A DNA stretch of 64,000 nt from Pseudomonas sp. MWU13-2105 (GTDB taxonomy: Bacteria > Pseudomonadota > Gammaproteobacteria > Pseudomonadales > Pseudomonadaceae): positions 248,001-312,000 of the forward strand of contig NZ_JALLIY010000006.1 in the NCBI RefSeq assembly GCF_023242315.1, read 5' to 3'. Both the position numbers and the translations under genes were made by a program. Under the pieces are notes generated by a model. The model did no database searches. It worked only from the letters and a program-made list of their open reading frames with translations, and was not told the origin of the DNA. Shown here piece by piece: positions 17,091-26,242 of this stretch; the first letter of the stretch is position 1, and the number at the start of each line of letters is the position of its first letter.

Positions 17091-17444
17091 CTAGCTGCCT
17101 CGGTAGGTCGAATAACTGTAGGGCGAAATCAGCAACGGCACGTGGTAGTGCTCCTGCTCGGCGTTGATCCCGAAACGCAGCACCACCACGTCAAGGAACG
17201 CCGGCTCCGGCAGCGTCACCCCGCGCGCCCGATAGTAGTCGCCGGCATGGAACTGCAACTGATAGACCCCGGAGCGGTAATCGGCCCCTTGCAGCAACGG
17301 CGCATCGCAGCGTCCGTCGCTGTTGGTCAGGGCGCTGGCAACCAGCTCCAGCCGTGCGCCTTCGACCCGATACAGCTCGACCTTGATCGAACTGCCGGGG
17401 CAGCCATGTGCGGCATCCAAAACATGTGTAGTCAAACGTCCCAT
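17091..17444 (-). CDS. uraH: 5-Hydroxyisourate hydrolase
   Basis: This transthyretin-related enzyme of 117 residues hydrolyses 5-hydroxyisourate, the PuuD product, to OHCU. The conserved N-terminal TTHVLD (His7), the GRCD turn, HYHVPLL and the C-terminal tetrapeptide YRGS that defines the enzyme are all present. There is no signal peptide, so it is cytoplasmic. It is divergent from the puuE-uraD-alc run, and the 430-bp gap between them carries two of the TTGTATACAA-like sites. Confidence 0.96.
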   Translation of the reverse strand: MGRLTTHVLDAAHGCPGSSIKVELYRVEGARLELVASALTNSDGRCDAPLLQGADYRSGVYQLQFHAGDYYRARGVTLPEPAFLDVVVLRFGINAEQEHYHVPLLISPYSYSTYRGS

Positions 17445-17580
17445 TGATTCTGCGGGCCGGCCCGCCCTTCAGGCAGATCAGGCCTCGCGCCTCCCGGAGT
17501 CAGTGAATAAAGGAGAAACCGCACCCTGGCGAAGCACGAACCGGCGCGACTCGGAAATTATTAAGACACTTTTACAAAAT

Positions 17581-17592
17581 ATTGTACACAAT
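17581..17592. promoter_or_regulatory. Degenerate operator ATTGTACACAAT
   Basis: One central base differs from the perfect ATTGTATACAAT palindrome seen elsewhere in the purine genes. It lies 137 bp upstream of uraH in the divergent uraH/puuE region. Apart from this and the next site, 17445-17876 holds nothing recognised. Confidence 0.45.
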
Positions 17593-17769
17593 AAATTCGA
17601 GCTTTTTTCCGAGCCACCCGCCCTGCACCCGCCAATCACGAATGTCGCGCAATCGCTTGACCACAAAAGCCCCGCGAAGCATTAACTGACCAAACAGGCA
17701 GGTTTCTTGCAGGGGTTCCCGAAGCGAGGTGTGCGGTCATCCAGCAGAAATAAATGCAAAAAAACTGGC

Positions 17770-17799
17770 TTACAAAATCAATATAAAGTTGTATACAAT
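17770..17799 (+). promoter_or_regulatory. puuE promoter overlapped by TTGTATACAA operator
   Basis: TTACAA at 17770 and TATACA at 17792 are 16 bp apart and form a plausible promoter. The palindrome TTGTATACAA (17789-17798) covers the minus-10. The start codon is 78 bp downstream. Confidence 0.55.
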
Positions 17800-17876
17800 A
17801 ATTCCATCGCCGTGACGCCACCCGGTTTCGACGGGGCACCACGCAACCGTCACCACGAACAAGAAGGAACACTGCA

Positions 17877-18803
17877 GTGAGCGCCGACTACCCACGCGAC
17901 CTGATCGGTTACGGCAGCAACCCGCCTCACCCCCACTGGCCGGGTAATGCCCGCATCGCCCTGTCCTTCGTACTCAACTACGAGGAAGGCGGCGAACGCA
18001 ACATCCTCCATGGCGACCCGGAATCCGAAGCCTTTCTCTCGGAAATGGTCGCCGCGCAACCCCTGCAGGGTGCACGCAACATGAGCATGGAGTCGCTCTA
18101 CGAGTATGGCAGCCGTGCCGGCGTGTGGCGGATTCTCAAGCTGTTCAAGCGCTTCGATATTCCCCTCACCGTCTTCGCCGTGGCCATGGCCGCCCAGCGC
18201 CATCCGGACGTGATCCGCGCCATGGTCGCGGCCGGCCACGAGATCTGCAGCCACGGCTATCGCTGGATCGACTACCAGTACATGGACGAAGCCCAGGAGC
18301 GCGAGCACCTGCTCGAAGCCATCCGCATCCTCAGCGAAATCAGCGGCGAACGTCCGCTGGGCTGGTACACCGGACGCACCGGGCCGAACACCCGCAAGCT
18401 GGTGATGGAGGAAGGCGGCTTCCTCTATGACTCGGACACCTACGACGACGACCTGCCCTACTGGGAACCCAACAGCCCCAGCGGCAAGCCGCACCTGGTG
18501 ATTCCCTACACCCTCGACACCAACGACATGCGCTTCACCCAGGTGCAGGGCTTCAACACCGGCGACGATTTCTACCAGTACCTCAAGGATGCCTTCGACG
18601 TGCTCTACGCTGAAGGCGAAGAGGCGCCGAAAATGCTCTCCATCGGCCTGCACTGCCGCCTGATCGGCCGCCCGGCACGCCTGGCCGCCCTCCAGCGCTT
18701 CATCGAATATGTCAAAGGCCATGACCGGGTCTGGTTCAGTCGCCGGGTCGATATCGCCCGCCACTGGCACGCCACCCAGCCTTTCCAGGGAGCCGCGAAA
18801 TGA
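17877..18803 (+). CDS. puuE: Allantoinase PuuE (polysaccharide-deacetylase fold)
   Basis: Opens the allantoin ring to allantoate. The protein has 308 residues of the metal-dependent NodB/deacetylase fold, unrelated to AllB amidohydrolases. It begins SADYPRDLIGYGSNPPHPHWP, the PuuE signature, and has EICSHGYRWIDYQ and GWYTGRTGPNTR. It starts at GTG after AAGAAGGAA. It overlaps uraD by 4 bp (ATGA) and leads the puuE-uraD-alc run. Confidence 0.95.
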   Translation: MSADYPRDLIGYGSNPPHPHWPGNARIALSFVLNYEEGGERNILHGDPESEAFLSEMVAAQPLQGARNMSMESLYEYGSRAGVWRILKLFKRFDIPLTVFAVAMAAQRHPDVIRAMVAAGHEICSHGYRWIDYQYMDEAQEREHLLEAIRILSEISGERPLGWYTGRTGPNTRKLVMEEGGFLYDSDTYDDDLPYWEPNSPSGKPHLVIPYTLDTNDMRFTQVQGFNTGDDFYQYLKDAFDVLYAEGEEAPKMLSIGLHCRLIGRPARLAALQRFIEYVKGHDRVWFSRRVDIARHWHATQPFQGAAK

Positions 18804-19315
18804 CCGCCTTCCAGACCCTGAAGCCCTCGACCTTGAGCCGCAAGGCCTTTGTCCAGGCCTTCGCCGACATCTACGAACATTCGCCCTGGGTCGCCGAAAA
18901 GGCTTTCGACCTCGGCCTGGACGCCGACCTCGACGAGGTCGAGAGCCTGCACCAGCGCATGAGCGACATCCTCCTGAGTGCCGATCACGCCAGCCAACTG
19001 GCCCTGATCAACGCCCACCCGGACCTGGCAGGCAAAGCCGCCGTCCAGGGCCAGCTCACCGAAGCCAGCACGAATGAACAGGCCGGCGCCGGTATTCAGC
19101 AATGCTCGAACGAGGAGTTCCAACGCTTCACCGAGCTGAACGACGCCTATAAGGCCAAGTTCAAGTTTCCATTCATCATGGCGGTAAAAGGTAGCAACCG
19201 GCATCAGATCCTGGCCGCGTTCGAAGTGCGCATCCACAACCCGGTGGACACCGAGTTCCAGTGCGCGCTGGCCGAGATCAACAAGATCGCCCTGTTCCGC
19301 CTGCAGACCCTTTAG
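18800..19315 (+). CDS. uraD: OHCU decarboxylase
   Basis: Decarboxylates OHCU stereospecifically to S-allantoin. It is an all-helical protein of 171 residues. The catalytic stretch NAHPDLAGKA contains His73 and Pro74. QFVx-type FPFIMAVKGSNR and EFQxALAEINKIALFRL match the family end. Translation is coupled to puuE by the ATGA overlap. With UraH (divergent) and PuuD (21128) it completes urate to allantoin. Confidence 0.95.
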   Translation: MTAFQTLKPSTLSRKAFVQAFADIYEHSPWVAEKAFDLGLDADLDEVESLHQRMSDILLSADHASQLALINAHPDLAGKAAVQGQLTEASTNEQAGAGIQQCSNEEFQRFTELNDAYKAKFKFPFIMAVKGSNRHQILAAFEVRIHNPVDTEFQCALAEINKIALFRLQTL

Positions 19316-19375
19316 CGAGCCGCGCCTGAACCCGGCAAGCCTCCCCAGCCACTTATTAAAAGGCAGACAAAAAGC

Positions 19376-20371
19376 ATGAAAGCTTACGCCGCACCTTTCG
19401 AGAAGTTCGTCAACCTGGCCGACGCGCGCCTGGGTACCAGGATCCTCTCGGTCACCGACGACTGGTTCGCCGACGCCAACCGCCTGTTCCAACCGACCCC
19501 GGCGGTGTGGAAGGAAGGCGTGTTCGACGACAACGGCAAATGGATGGACGGCTGGGAATCGCGCCGCAAGCGTTTCGAAGGCTACGACAGCGCGGTGATC
19601 CGCCTCGGCGTACCCGGCTCGATCAAGGGCGTGGACATCGACACCTCGTTCTTCACCGGCAACTATCCGCCGTCGGCCTCGCTGGAAGCCTGCTTCCTGA
19701 GCCAGGGCGACCCGGACGAGAACACCCAGTGGGTCGAAGTGCTGTCCGCTGTCGAGTTGCAAGGCAACAGCCATCACTACCACGAGATCAGCAACGAGCA
19801 GGCCTTCAGCCACCTGCGCTTCAACATCTATCCGGATGGTGGCGTGGCACGCCTGCGGGTCCATGGCATTCCGTTCCGGGACTGGTCGGCGGTGGGCGAC
19901 AACGAACAGGTCGACCTGGCTTCCGCCCTCAACGGCGGTCGGGCCCTGGCCTGCTCCGACGAGCATTTCGGGCGGATGAGCAACATCCTCAACCCGGGCC
20001 GTGGCGTCAACATGGGCGACGGCTGGGAAACCGCGCGGCGGCGCACCCCGGGCAATGACTGGGTGATCATCGCCCTGGGCCATCCGGGCGAGATCGAGCA
20101 GATCATCGTCGACACCCTGCACTTCAAGGGCAACTACCCGGACAGTTGCTCGATCCAGGGCGCCTTCGTCAAGGGCGGCACCGACAGCCAGATCGAGACC
20201 CAGAGCCTGTTCTGGCGCGAATTGCTGCCGAGCCAGAAGCTGGAAATGCACCAGGAACACAGCTTCGCCGAACAGATCAAGGCGCTCGGGCCCATCACCC
20301 ATATCCGCCTGAACGTGTTCCCGGACGGCGGCGTCAGCCGGCTGCGGGTATTGGGCAAGATTGCAAAATAA
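19376..20371 (+). CDS. alc: Allantoicase
   Basis: Hydrolyses allantoate to ureidoglycolate and urea. The 331 residues consist of two homologous jelly-roll repeats. The first carries [34 protein letters not shown] and the second [34 protein letters not shown]. Each repeat ends with [15 protein letters not shown] sequence. AAAGGCAG precedes the start. It lies 60 bp after uraD. Its presence shows that this strain uses the allantoicase route rather than allantoate amidohydrolase, so urea is released. Confidence 0.96.
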   Translation: MKAYAAPFEKFVNLADARLGTRILSVTDDWFADANRLFQPTPAVWKEGVFDDNGKWMDGWESRRKRFEGYDSAVIRLGVPGSIKGVDIDTSFFTGNYPPSASLEACFLSQGDPDENTQWVEVLSAVELQGNSHHYHEISNEQAFSHLRFNIYPDGGVARLRVHGIPFRDWSAVGDNEQVDLASALNGGRALACSDEHFGRMSNILNPGRGVNMGDGWETARRRTPGNDWVIIALGHPGEIEQIIVDTLHFKGNYPDSCSIQGAFVKGGTDSQIETQSLFWRELLPSQKLEMHQEHSFAEQIKALGPITHIRLNVFPDGGVSRLRVLGKIAK

Positions 20372-20417
20372 AGGTAATGCACAACCTTGTGGGAGCGGAG
20401 CCTGTATAGGACTGGAA

Positions 20418-20499
20418 CTTGTGTGGGAGCGGAGCTTGCCCGCGAAGCTTTTAGCGGCCTCAAGGGCCCCTTCGCGGGCAAGCTCCGCTCCCACACAAG
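20418..20499. repeat. REP palindrome pair, near-perfect
   Basis: CTTGTGTGGGAGCGGAGCTT and its exact inverse, extended through GCCCGCGAAG, flank a 20-bp spacer. A partial arm lies just upstream (20388-20401). It separates alc from allA and could limit read-through or stabilise the alc mRNA end. Confidence 0.88.
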
Positions 20500-20572
20500 C
20501 ACCGCTCGCACAAATCCGCGTCCACGGGATAGCGGCGTAACCATTCACCAATACGAGATCAAGAAGACCCGC

Positions 20573-21076
20573 ATGCGCACACTGACGATTGAACCGCTGA
20601 GCAAAGAAGCCTTCGCCCCTTTCGGTGACGTGATCGAAACCGACGGCAGCGATCACTTCATGATCAACAACGGTTCGACCCAGCGCTTCCATCGTCTGGC
20701 GACGGTGCAAACCGCCACCCCGGACGATCAGGCGATCATCAGCATCTTCCGCGCCGACGCGCTGGAAATGCCCTTGACCGTGCGCATGCTCGAGCGCCAT
20801 CCGCTGGGCAGCCAGGCTTTTATCCCGCTGCTCGGCAACCCCTTTCTGATCGTGGTCGCGCCCCTTGGCGATGCACCGGTATCAGGCTTGGTCCGCGCCT
20901 TTGTCAGCAATGGCAGGCAGGGCATCAATTACCATCGCGGCGTCTGGCACCACCCGGTGCTGACGATCGAAAAGCGGGATGACTTCCTGGTGGTTGATCG
21001 CAGTGGCTCCGGCAACAACTGCGATGAGCATTTCTTCAAAGAGGATGAGTACCTGATCCTCGCCCCCCACCAATAA
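20573..21076 (+). CDS. allA: Ureidoglycolate lyase
   Basis: Splits ureidoglycolate into glyoxylate and urea. The 167-residue cupin-like protein begins MRTLTIEPLSKEAFAPFGDV. It contains ISIFRADALEMPLTVRMLERHPLGSQAF (split by family variation) and the conserved GINYHRGVWHHPVL block with metal or substrate histidines. The start at 20573 is fixed by the family; the frame continues upstream only through the REP. It is 51 bp ahead of puuD. Confidence 0.95.
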   Translation: MRTLTIEPLSKEAFAPFGDVIETDGSDHFMINNGSTQRFHRLATVQTATPDDQAIISIFRADALEMPLTVRMLERHPLGSQAFIPLLGNPFLIVVAPLGDAPVSGLVRAFVSNGRQGINYHRGVWHHPVLTIEKRDDFLVVDRSGSGNNCDEHFFKEDEYLILAPHQ

Positions 21077-21127
21077 GAGAAGGTCTGATCACTCCCGAAA
21101 AAGAGTGACAGGCGAGAGGTAAAGACT

Positions 21128-22474
21128 GTGCAAGCACATCTGATGGAATGGCTGAACCTGAGCGTGCGCTGGATTCACATGATCACGGGCGTGGCCTGGA
21201 TCGGTGCATCGTTCTACTTCGTCTGGCTGGAGAACAACCTCAACCGGGTCAACCCCAAGGACGGCCTGGCCGGCGACCTGTGGGCGATACACGGCGGCGG
21301 GATCTACCACCTGGAAAAATACAAGCTGGCCCCACCGACCATGCCGGACAACCTGCACTGGTTCAAATGGGAAGCCTATTTCACCTGGCTGTCGGGGATC
21401 GCGCTGCTCTGCGTGGTGTTCTACTCCAACCCGCTGCTCTACCTCGTCGCCCCCGGCAGCGGCCTGAGCGGCCCCGAGGGCGTGGCCATCGGTATCGGCG
21501 CGCTGATTGCCGGCTGGTTCGTCTACGACTTTCTCTGTGACTCGGCCCTGGGCAAGCGCCCGGCCCTGCTCGGCCTTATCCTGTTCGTGCTGCTGATTGC
21601 CGCCGCCTACGGTTTCAGCAAGGTGTTCAGCGGTCGCGGTGCGTACCTGCACGTCGGCGCGATCATCGGCACCATCATGGTCGGCAACGTGTTCCGCATC
21701 ATCATGCCGGCCCAACGCGCGCTGGTGGCGGCCATCGCCGAGAACCGCACACCGGACCCGGCCCTGCCGGCCAAGGGCCTGCTGCGTTCGCGACACAACA
21801 ACTATTTCACCCTGCCGGTGCTGTTCATCATGATCAGCAACCACTTCCCGAGCACCTACGGCAGTCCGTACAACTGGCTGATCCTGGCCGGGATCGCGGT
21901 GCTGGCGGTGTTGGTACGGCACTATTTCAACACCCGCCACAATAGCCACAAGTTCGCCTGGACCTTGCCGGTCGCGGCCTTGGGGATGATCTGCCTGGCT
22001 TATGTCACCGGCCCGGCCTCGACCCCGAGCGCACCGCCGGTGGCCAAGGCCCCGGTGCCGATCGAATACCAGCCGCTGCCGGAAACCGCGCTGGGTGGCA
22101 AGCCAACAGTACCCGCAGCGCCCGCCGTGACCACCGAACCGACCGCTGCCCCCGTTCCGGCTTCGGCTCCAGCGCCTGCGCCCACGGCAGCGGCCACAAC
22201 GAGTGCCGCCGACGTCAGCTTCGACAAGGTTCACAGCGTGATCCAGGAACGTTGCGCGGTGTGCCATTCGGCCCAGCCCAGCAGCCCGCTGTTCAGTTCG
22301 GCGCCGGCGGGGGTGATCTTCGATACCGCGCAGCAGATCCAGCAACTGGCCCCGCGTATCCAGGCCCAGGCGATCACCACCCAGATCATGCCACTGGGCA
22401 ACATCACCCAGATGACCCAGCAGGAGCGTGACCTGATCGCCGCCTGGATCAACCAGGGGGCGCGCACCAACTGA
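21128..22474 (+). CDS. puuD: Membrane urate oxidase PuuD with C-terminal cytochrome c domain
   Basis: Oxidises urate to 5-hydroxyisourate and feeds electrons to the respiratory chain. The N-terminal 300 residues have about eight membrane segments with conserved His (VRWIHMITGVAWIGASFYF). An Ala/Pro-rich linker (about 305-360) leads to a periplasmic c-type domain with CAVCH at 376-380 and a likely axial Met421. Haem attachment needs the Ccm system encoded at 34.8-41.7 kb. It starts at GTG. This flavin-free, haem-linked enzyme replaces soluble uricase or HpxO. Confidence 0.93.
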   Translation: MQAHLMEWLNLSVRWIHMITGVAWIGASFYFVWLENNLNRVNPKDGLAGDLWAIHGGGIYHLEKYKLAPPTMPDNLHWFKWEAYFTWLSGIALLCVVFYSNPLLYLVAPGSGLSGPEGVAIGIGALIAGWFVYDFLCDSALGKRPALLGLILFVLLIAAAYGFSKVFSGRGAYLHVGAIIGTIMVGNVFRIIMPAQRALVAAIAENRTPDPALPAKGLLRSRHNNYFTLPVLFIMISNHFPSTYGSPYNWLILAGIAVLAVLVRHYFNTRHNSHKFAWTLPVAALGMICLAYVTGPASTPSAPPVAKAPVPIEYQPLPETALGGKPTVPAAPAVTTEPTAAPVPASAPAPAPTAAATTSAADVSFDKVHSVIQERCAVCHSAQPSSPLFSSAPAGVIFDTAQQIQQLAPRIQAQAITTQIMPLGNITQMTQQERDLIAAWINQGARTN

Positions 22475-22498
22475 ACATCGCTAGAAAGTGGACCGCCT

Positions 22499-22630
22499 GT
22501 GGCGAGTGGGCTTGCCCACGTTCGGCTGCGCAGCAGCCGTAAAACCGATCATTGCGCTCTGGCTGAAGTCACGCGTTTATCGGTTTCAGGGCCGCTTCGC
22601 GCCCCAACGTGGGCAAGCCCACTCGCCACA
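22499..22630. repeat. Long inverted repeat, GTGGCGAGTGGGCTTGCC type
   Basis: TGGCGAGTGGGCTTGCCCAC and its inverse flank about 90 bp that contain an inner GGCTGCGCAGCAGCC palindrome. It has the same architecture as the copy at 14560, with compensating changes in both arms (C to T and G to A), so the stem is kept. Confidence 0.8.
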
Positions 22631-22729
22631 GGGGACCGCGTTCGCCACAGCGCTGCAACCGCTTCAAAAACGCTGTGCACAACCACACAGCGCTAAAACC
22701 ACAAGAATAAAAAAGATCCGAGGTGTTGC

Positions 22730-24086
22730 ATGTCCGAGTTATCCGAACCGCGCATCCCCGCCGCACCCGCTATCCAGCGCCTGCCCCTGTTGCAGTTGAT
22801 CCTGGTCGGCCTGCAACACGTTCTGCTGATGTATGGCGGCGCCGTCGCCGTACCGCTGATCATCGGACAGGCCGCTGGCCTGGGTCGTGAGGAAATCGCC
22901 TTTCTGATCAACGCCGACCTGTTGGTGGCCGGTATCGCCACCGTAGTGCAATCCCTCGGTATCGGCCCCATGGGCATCCGCATGCCGGTCATGATGGGCG
23001 CCAGTTTCGCCGCCGTCGGCAGCATGGTGGCCATGGCCGGGATGCCCGGCATCGGCCTGCCCGGGATCTTCGGCGCGACCATCGCCGCCGGTTTCTTCGG
23101 CCTGCTGATCGCTCCGTTCATGTCCAGGATCGTGCGTTTCTTTCCGCCCCTGGTCACCGGCACCGTGATTACCGCCATCGGCCTCTCGCTGTTCCCGGTC
23201 GCGGTGAACTGGGCCGGCGGCGGCAGTGCCGCGAGCCAATTCGGCTCGCCGCTCTACCTCACGGTGGCCGCGTTGGTGCTGCTCACCATCCTGCTGATCA
23301 ACCGCTTCATGCGCGGTTTCTGGGTGAATATCTCGGTACTGATCGGCATGCTCCTGGGCTATGTACTGTCCGGCGCCATCGGCATGGTCGACCTCAGCGG
23401 CCTGGCCCAGGCACCCTGGCTGAAAGTGGTCACGCCGCTGCATTTCGGCCTGCCGCAGTTTCACCTGGCACCGATCCTGTCCATGTGCCTGGTGGTGGTG
23501 ATCATCTTCGTCGAGTCCACCGGGATGTTCCTCGCCCTGGGCAAGATCACCGGCCAGCATGTCACCCCGCGCATGCTCCGGCGCGGCTTGCTCTGCGACG
23601 CCGGCGCGTCGTTCCTCGCCGGCTTCTTCAACACCTTCACCCACTCCTCCTTCGCCCAGAACATCGGCCTGGTGCAGATGACCGGCGTGCGCTGCCGCTC
23701 GGTGACCGTCGTCGCCGGGATCTTCCTGATCGTCCTCAGCCTGCTGCCCAAGGCCGCGTACCTGGTCGCCTCGATTCCACCGGCGGTGCTGGGCGGCGCG
23801 GCCATCGCCATGTTCGGCATGGTCGCCGCCACCGGGATCAAGATCCTCCAGGAAGCCGACATCGCCGACCGGCGCAACCAGTTGCTGGTGGCGGTGAGCA
23901 TCGGCATGGGCCTGATCCCCCGTGGTGCGACCGGAGTTCTTCGCCCACCTGCCACTGTGGATGGGCCCGATCACCCACAGCGGCATCGCCATGGCGACCT
24001 TGAGCGCGGTGTCGCTGAACCTGCTGTTCAACGTGCTGGGGGGCGCCGAACGGGCGGCACTCAGCGGACATGTGCAGCCGCACTGA
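22730..24086 (+). pseudogene. Xanthine/uric acid permease (NCS2) with a +1 frameshift near its C-terminus
   Basis: The first 397 codons read as a normal nucleobase:cation symporter-2: LQHVLLMYGGAVAVPL at the start, FVESTGMFLALGKITG at mid-length and QNIGLVQMTGV as signature. At 23917-23921 a run of five C shifts the frame. Removing one C restores the expected ending VVRPEFFAHLPLWMGPITHS and a stop at 24086, 451 codons in all. As written, a foreign tail of about 70 residues follows. This is either a real lesion, a +1 slip at CCC-C, or a sequencing error in the run. It lies beside puuD, so it is probably the urate or xanthine importer. Confidence 0.8.
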
Positions 24087-24439
24087 CCCCCTTGCCGGCG
24101 GATCCGAGCGCTCTGGCACGGGGTGCTTGAGCCCTTGGGCGCGAGCCAGTATGCTGCGCGCCCGCTCGAATCCGCTCGAATCAGCCATCGCCACCGACAC
24201 CTGAGCCAAGCGCCGGCCTATCCCGGCGCGGGACACCCCCAAGGCCCATCGAAGCCCCCCGTGCTCGACTGTCTCACGGACAGCCGGACGAGGAGCCTTT
24301 GACTCTTTTTGCCTTGATCCAGCCCTTGCCAGGAGCAGGCCGGCTGGCGAGCCGGTGGTGGCCAACAACGAAAAACGGCGCCAGACCCGGAGTGCCGAAC
24401 GACGGATTCGTCGAACCACTGACCTTAGGGAACACACCC
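24087..24439 (+). other. 353-bp intergenic stretch before the tsx-like gene
   Basis: No gene of its own was recognised. A frame open into the tsx-like gene runs through the right half but lacks protein character. The direct repeat CGCTCGAATC.CGCTCGAATC lies at about 24162-24180. Promoter elements were not convincing. Confidence 0.4.
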
Positions 24440-25225
24440 ATGAAGCGCACTTGTACGAGCCTGATATTGTCCGCCACCCTGCTGGGCACGGGAGCCGCCT
24501 GCGCAGGCGACCTGCTGCAATGGCAGAACAACAGCCTGACCTACCTGTACGGCAAGAATTTCACCGTCAACCCGCAGATCCAGCAGACCGTCACCTTCGA
24601 GCACGCCGACGCCTGGAAGTACGGCGACAACTTCTTCTTCCTCGACCGGATCTTCTACAACGGCAAGGCCGATACCCGCCTCGGCCCGAACACCTACTAC
24701 GGCGAGTTCACCCCGCGCCTGTCCATGGGCAAGATCTTCGACCGTTCGTTCGCCTTCGGCCCGGTCAAGGACGTGCTGCTGGCCATGACCTACGAGTTCG
24801 GCGAAGGTGATACCAACGCCTACCTGTTCGGCCCCGGCTTCGACCTGGACGTCCCCGGGTTCGACTACTTCCAGTTGAACTTCTACCAGCGCCATACCGA
24901 CAGCAACCGCCCGGGCAGCAATATCTGGCAGATCACCCCGGTGTGGTCCTATACCTTGCCGGTGGGCGGCTCCGATGTGCTGATCGACGGCTATATGGAC
25001 TGGGTGGTGGACAACGACCGCAATGCCCGGGGGACCTACCACGCCAACCTGCACTTCAACCCACAGATCAAGTACGACCTGGGCAAGGCCCTGCATTGGG
25101 GCGAGAAGCAGTTGTACGTAGGGATCGAGTACGACTACTGGAAGAACAAGTACGGCCTTGAGAGCAGCGGGGAGTTCAAGACCAACCAGGACACCGCGAG
25201 CCTGTTGATCAAGTACCACTTCTGA
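24440..25225 (+). CDS. tsx: Tsx-type outer-membrane nucleoside channel
   Basis: This is a 261-residue outer-membrane beta-barrel. A signal peptide (MKRTCTSLILSATLLGTGAACA) is followed by GDLLQWQNNSLTYLYGKNF, the Tsx family start. Alternating aromatic strands run to the C-terminal LLIKYHF, ending in Phe as barrel proteins do. Its place after the purine permease suggests it admits nucleosides or urate across the outer membrane, which is inference. The start at 24440 is set by the signal peptide. Confidence 0.85.
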   Translation: MKRTCTSLILSATLLGTGAACAGDLLQWQNNSLTYLYGKNFTVNPQIQQTVTFEHADAWKYGDNFFFLDRIFYNGKADTRLGPNTYYGEFTPRLSMGKIFDRSFAFGPVKDVLLAMTYEFGEGDTNAYLFGPGFDLDVPGFDYFQLNFYQRHTDSNRPGSNIWQITPVWSYTLPVGGSDVLIDGYMDWVVDNDRNARGTYHANLHFNPQIKYDLGKALHWGEKQLYVGIEYDYWKNKYGLESSGEFKTNQDTASLLIKYHF

Positions 25226-25260
25226 TGCTGCCGTAAGTCCTGTGGCGCCGGGTCGAGCGC

Positions 25261-25351
25261 TATCGCCGGCAAGCCGGCTCATACAGTTGTGCGCACCACC
25301 ACATTTCGTGGTCATGCTCAAATCCCCTGTAGGAGCCGGCTTGCCGACGAT
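25261..25351. repeat. REP pair, CTGTAGGAGCCGGCTTGCC type
   Basis: ATCGCCGGCAAGCCGGCTCA and the inverse CTGTAGGAGCCGGCTTGCCG lie 40 bp apart with an inner CCACGAAATG-like hairpin (ACCACATTTCGTGGT). It separates the tsx-like gene from the TetR gene. Confidence 0.75.
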
Positions 25352-25492
25352 GGCGGCCGAGAGGACAGCGCAGGGCTCAAGGGCCTGACCGACTTTGCTC
25401 ATTCAGACGTGTGGAAGGGCCATTCTTGAGCCTTGCGCAACCCCGGTGCTACCATGCCCAACCGCCCGGGCCGGCAAGGAAAAACCTGGTTT

Positions 25493-26101
25493 ATGAGCAC
25501 CATCCGCGAACGCAACCGAGAACTGATCCTGCGCGCCGCCAGCGAAGAGTTCGCCGACAAGGGCTTCGCCGCCACCAAAACCAGCGATATCGCGGCCAAG
25601 GCCGGCCTGCCCAAGCCCAACGTCTACTACTACTTCAAATCCAAGGACAACCTCTACCGCGAGGTGCTGGAAAGCATTATCGAGCCGATCCTCCGGGCCT
25701 CGACGCCGTTCAACCCGGCGGGCGTGCCCGCCGAGGTACTGGCCGGCTATATCCGTTCGAAGATCCGTATCTCCCGCGACCTGCCGTTCGCCTCCAAGGT
25801 CTTCGCCAGTGAAATCATGCACGGCGCGCCGCACCTGAGTCCCGAGCAGGTGGAACAGCTCAACGCCCAGGCCCGGCACAATATCGCCTGCATCCAGACC
25901 TGGATCGACCGCGGCCTGATCGCCCCGCTCGATCCCCATCACCTGATGTTCAGCATCTGGGCCGCGACCCAGACCTATGCCGATTTCGACTGGCAGATCT
26001 CCTCGATCACCGGCAAGGCCAAGCTGGAAGACGCCGACTATGAGGCGGCGGCGCAGACCATCGTGCGCCTGGTGCTCAAAGGTTGTGAGCCGGATCGATA
26101 G
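25493..26101 (+). CDS. TetR-family regulator of the RutR type
   Basis: The regulator has 202 residues. The N-terminal HTH is ILRAASEEFADKGFAATKTSDIAAKAGLPKPNVYYYFKSKDNLY (split across residues 10-55). The C-terminal domain has SIWAATQTYADFDWQI, as in RutR, which responds to uracil in E. coli. Its position in the purine cluster makes a nucleobase ligand plausible. The TTGTATACAA sites around it are not RutR-like (TTGACCA-N2-TGGTCAA), so it is probably not their regulator. The ATG at 25493 is preceded by GGAAAAAC. Confidence 0.85.
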   Translation: MSTIRERNRELILRAASEEFADKGFAATKTSDIAAKAGLPKPNVYYYFKSKDNLYREVLESIIEPILRASTPFNPAGVPAEVLAGYIRSKIRISRDLPFASKVFASEIMHGAPHLSPEQVEQLNAQARHNIACIQTWIDRGLIAPLDPHHLMFSIWAATQTYADFDWQISSITGKAKLEDADYEAAAQTIVRLVLKGCEPDR

Positions 26102-26138
26102 ACCGCTTCGCGACATTCGCGGCGGTGCGGCGACCCGA

Positions 26139-26221
26139 CAAGCTCCGCTCCCACAGGTTCTCGGTCGCACACAAAGTTGAGGTTCGAGGCGAATTACTGT
26201 GGGAGCGGAGCTTGCCCGCGA
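26139..26221. repeat. REP palindrome pair, wide spacing
   Basis: CAAGCTCCGCTCCCACAG and the inverse CTGTGGGAGCGGAGCTTG are 43 bp apart between the convergent TetR and GlcG-like genes. Confidence 0.82.
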
Positions 26222-26242
26222 AGGCGTCAGTGCAATCGCCGC

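Noticed and set aside
18605..20800. 731-codon open frame antisense to puuE, uraD and alc
   Set aside because: It spans three well-supported genes and a REP element on the opposite strand, and its composition is that of a codon shadow.
25493..26101. RutR-like TetR as the regulator that binds the TTGTATACAA sites
   Set aside because: RutR recognises TTGACCA-type palindromes; TTGTATACAA is of GntR/FCD style. Not excluded experimentally, but not supported.
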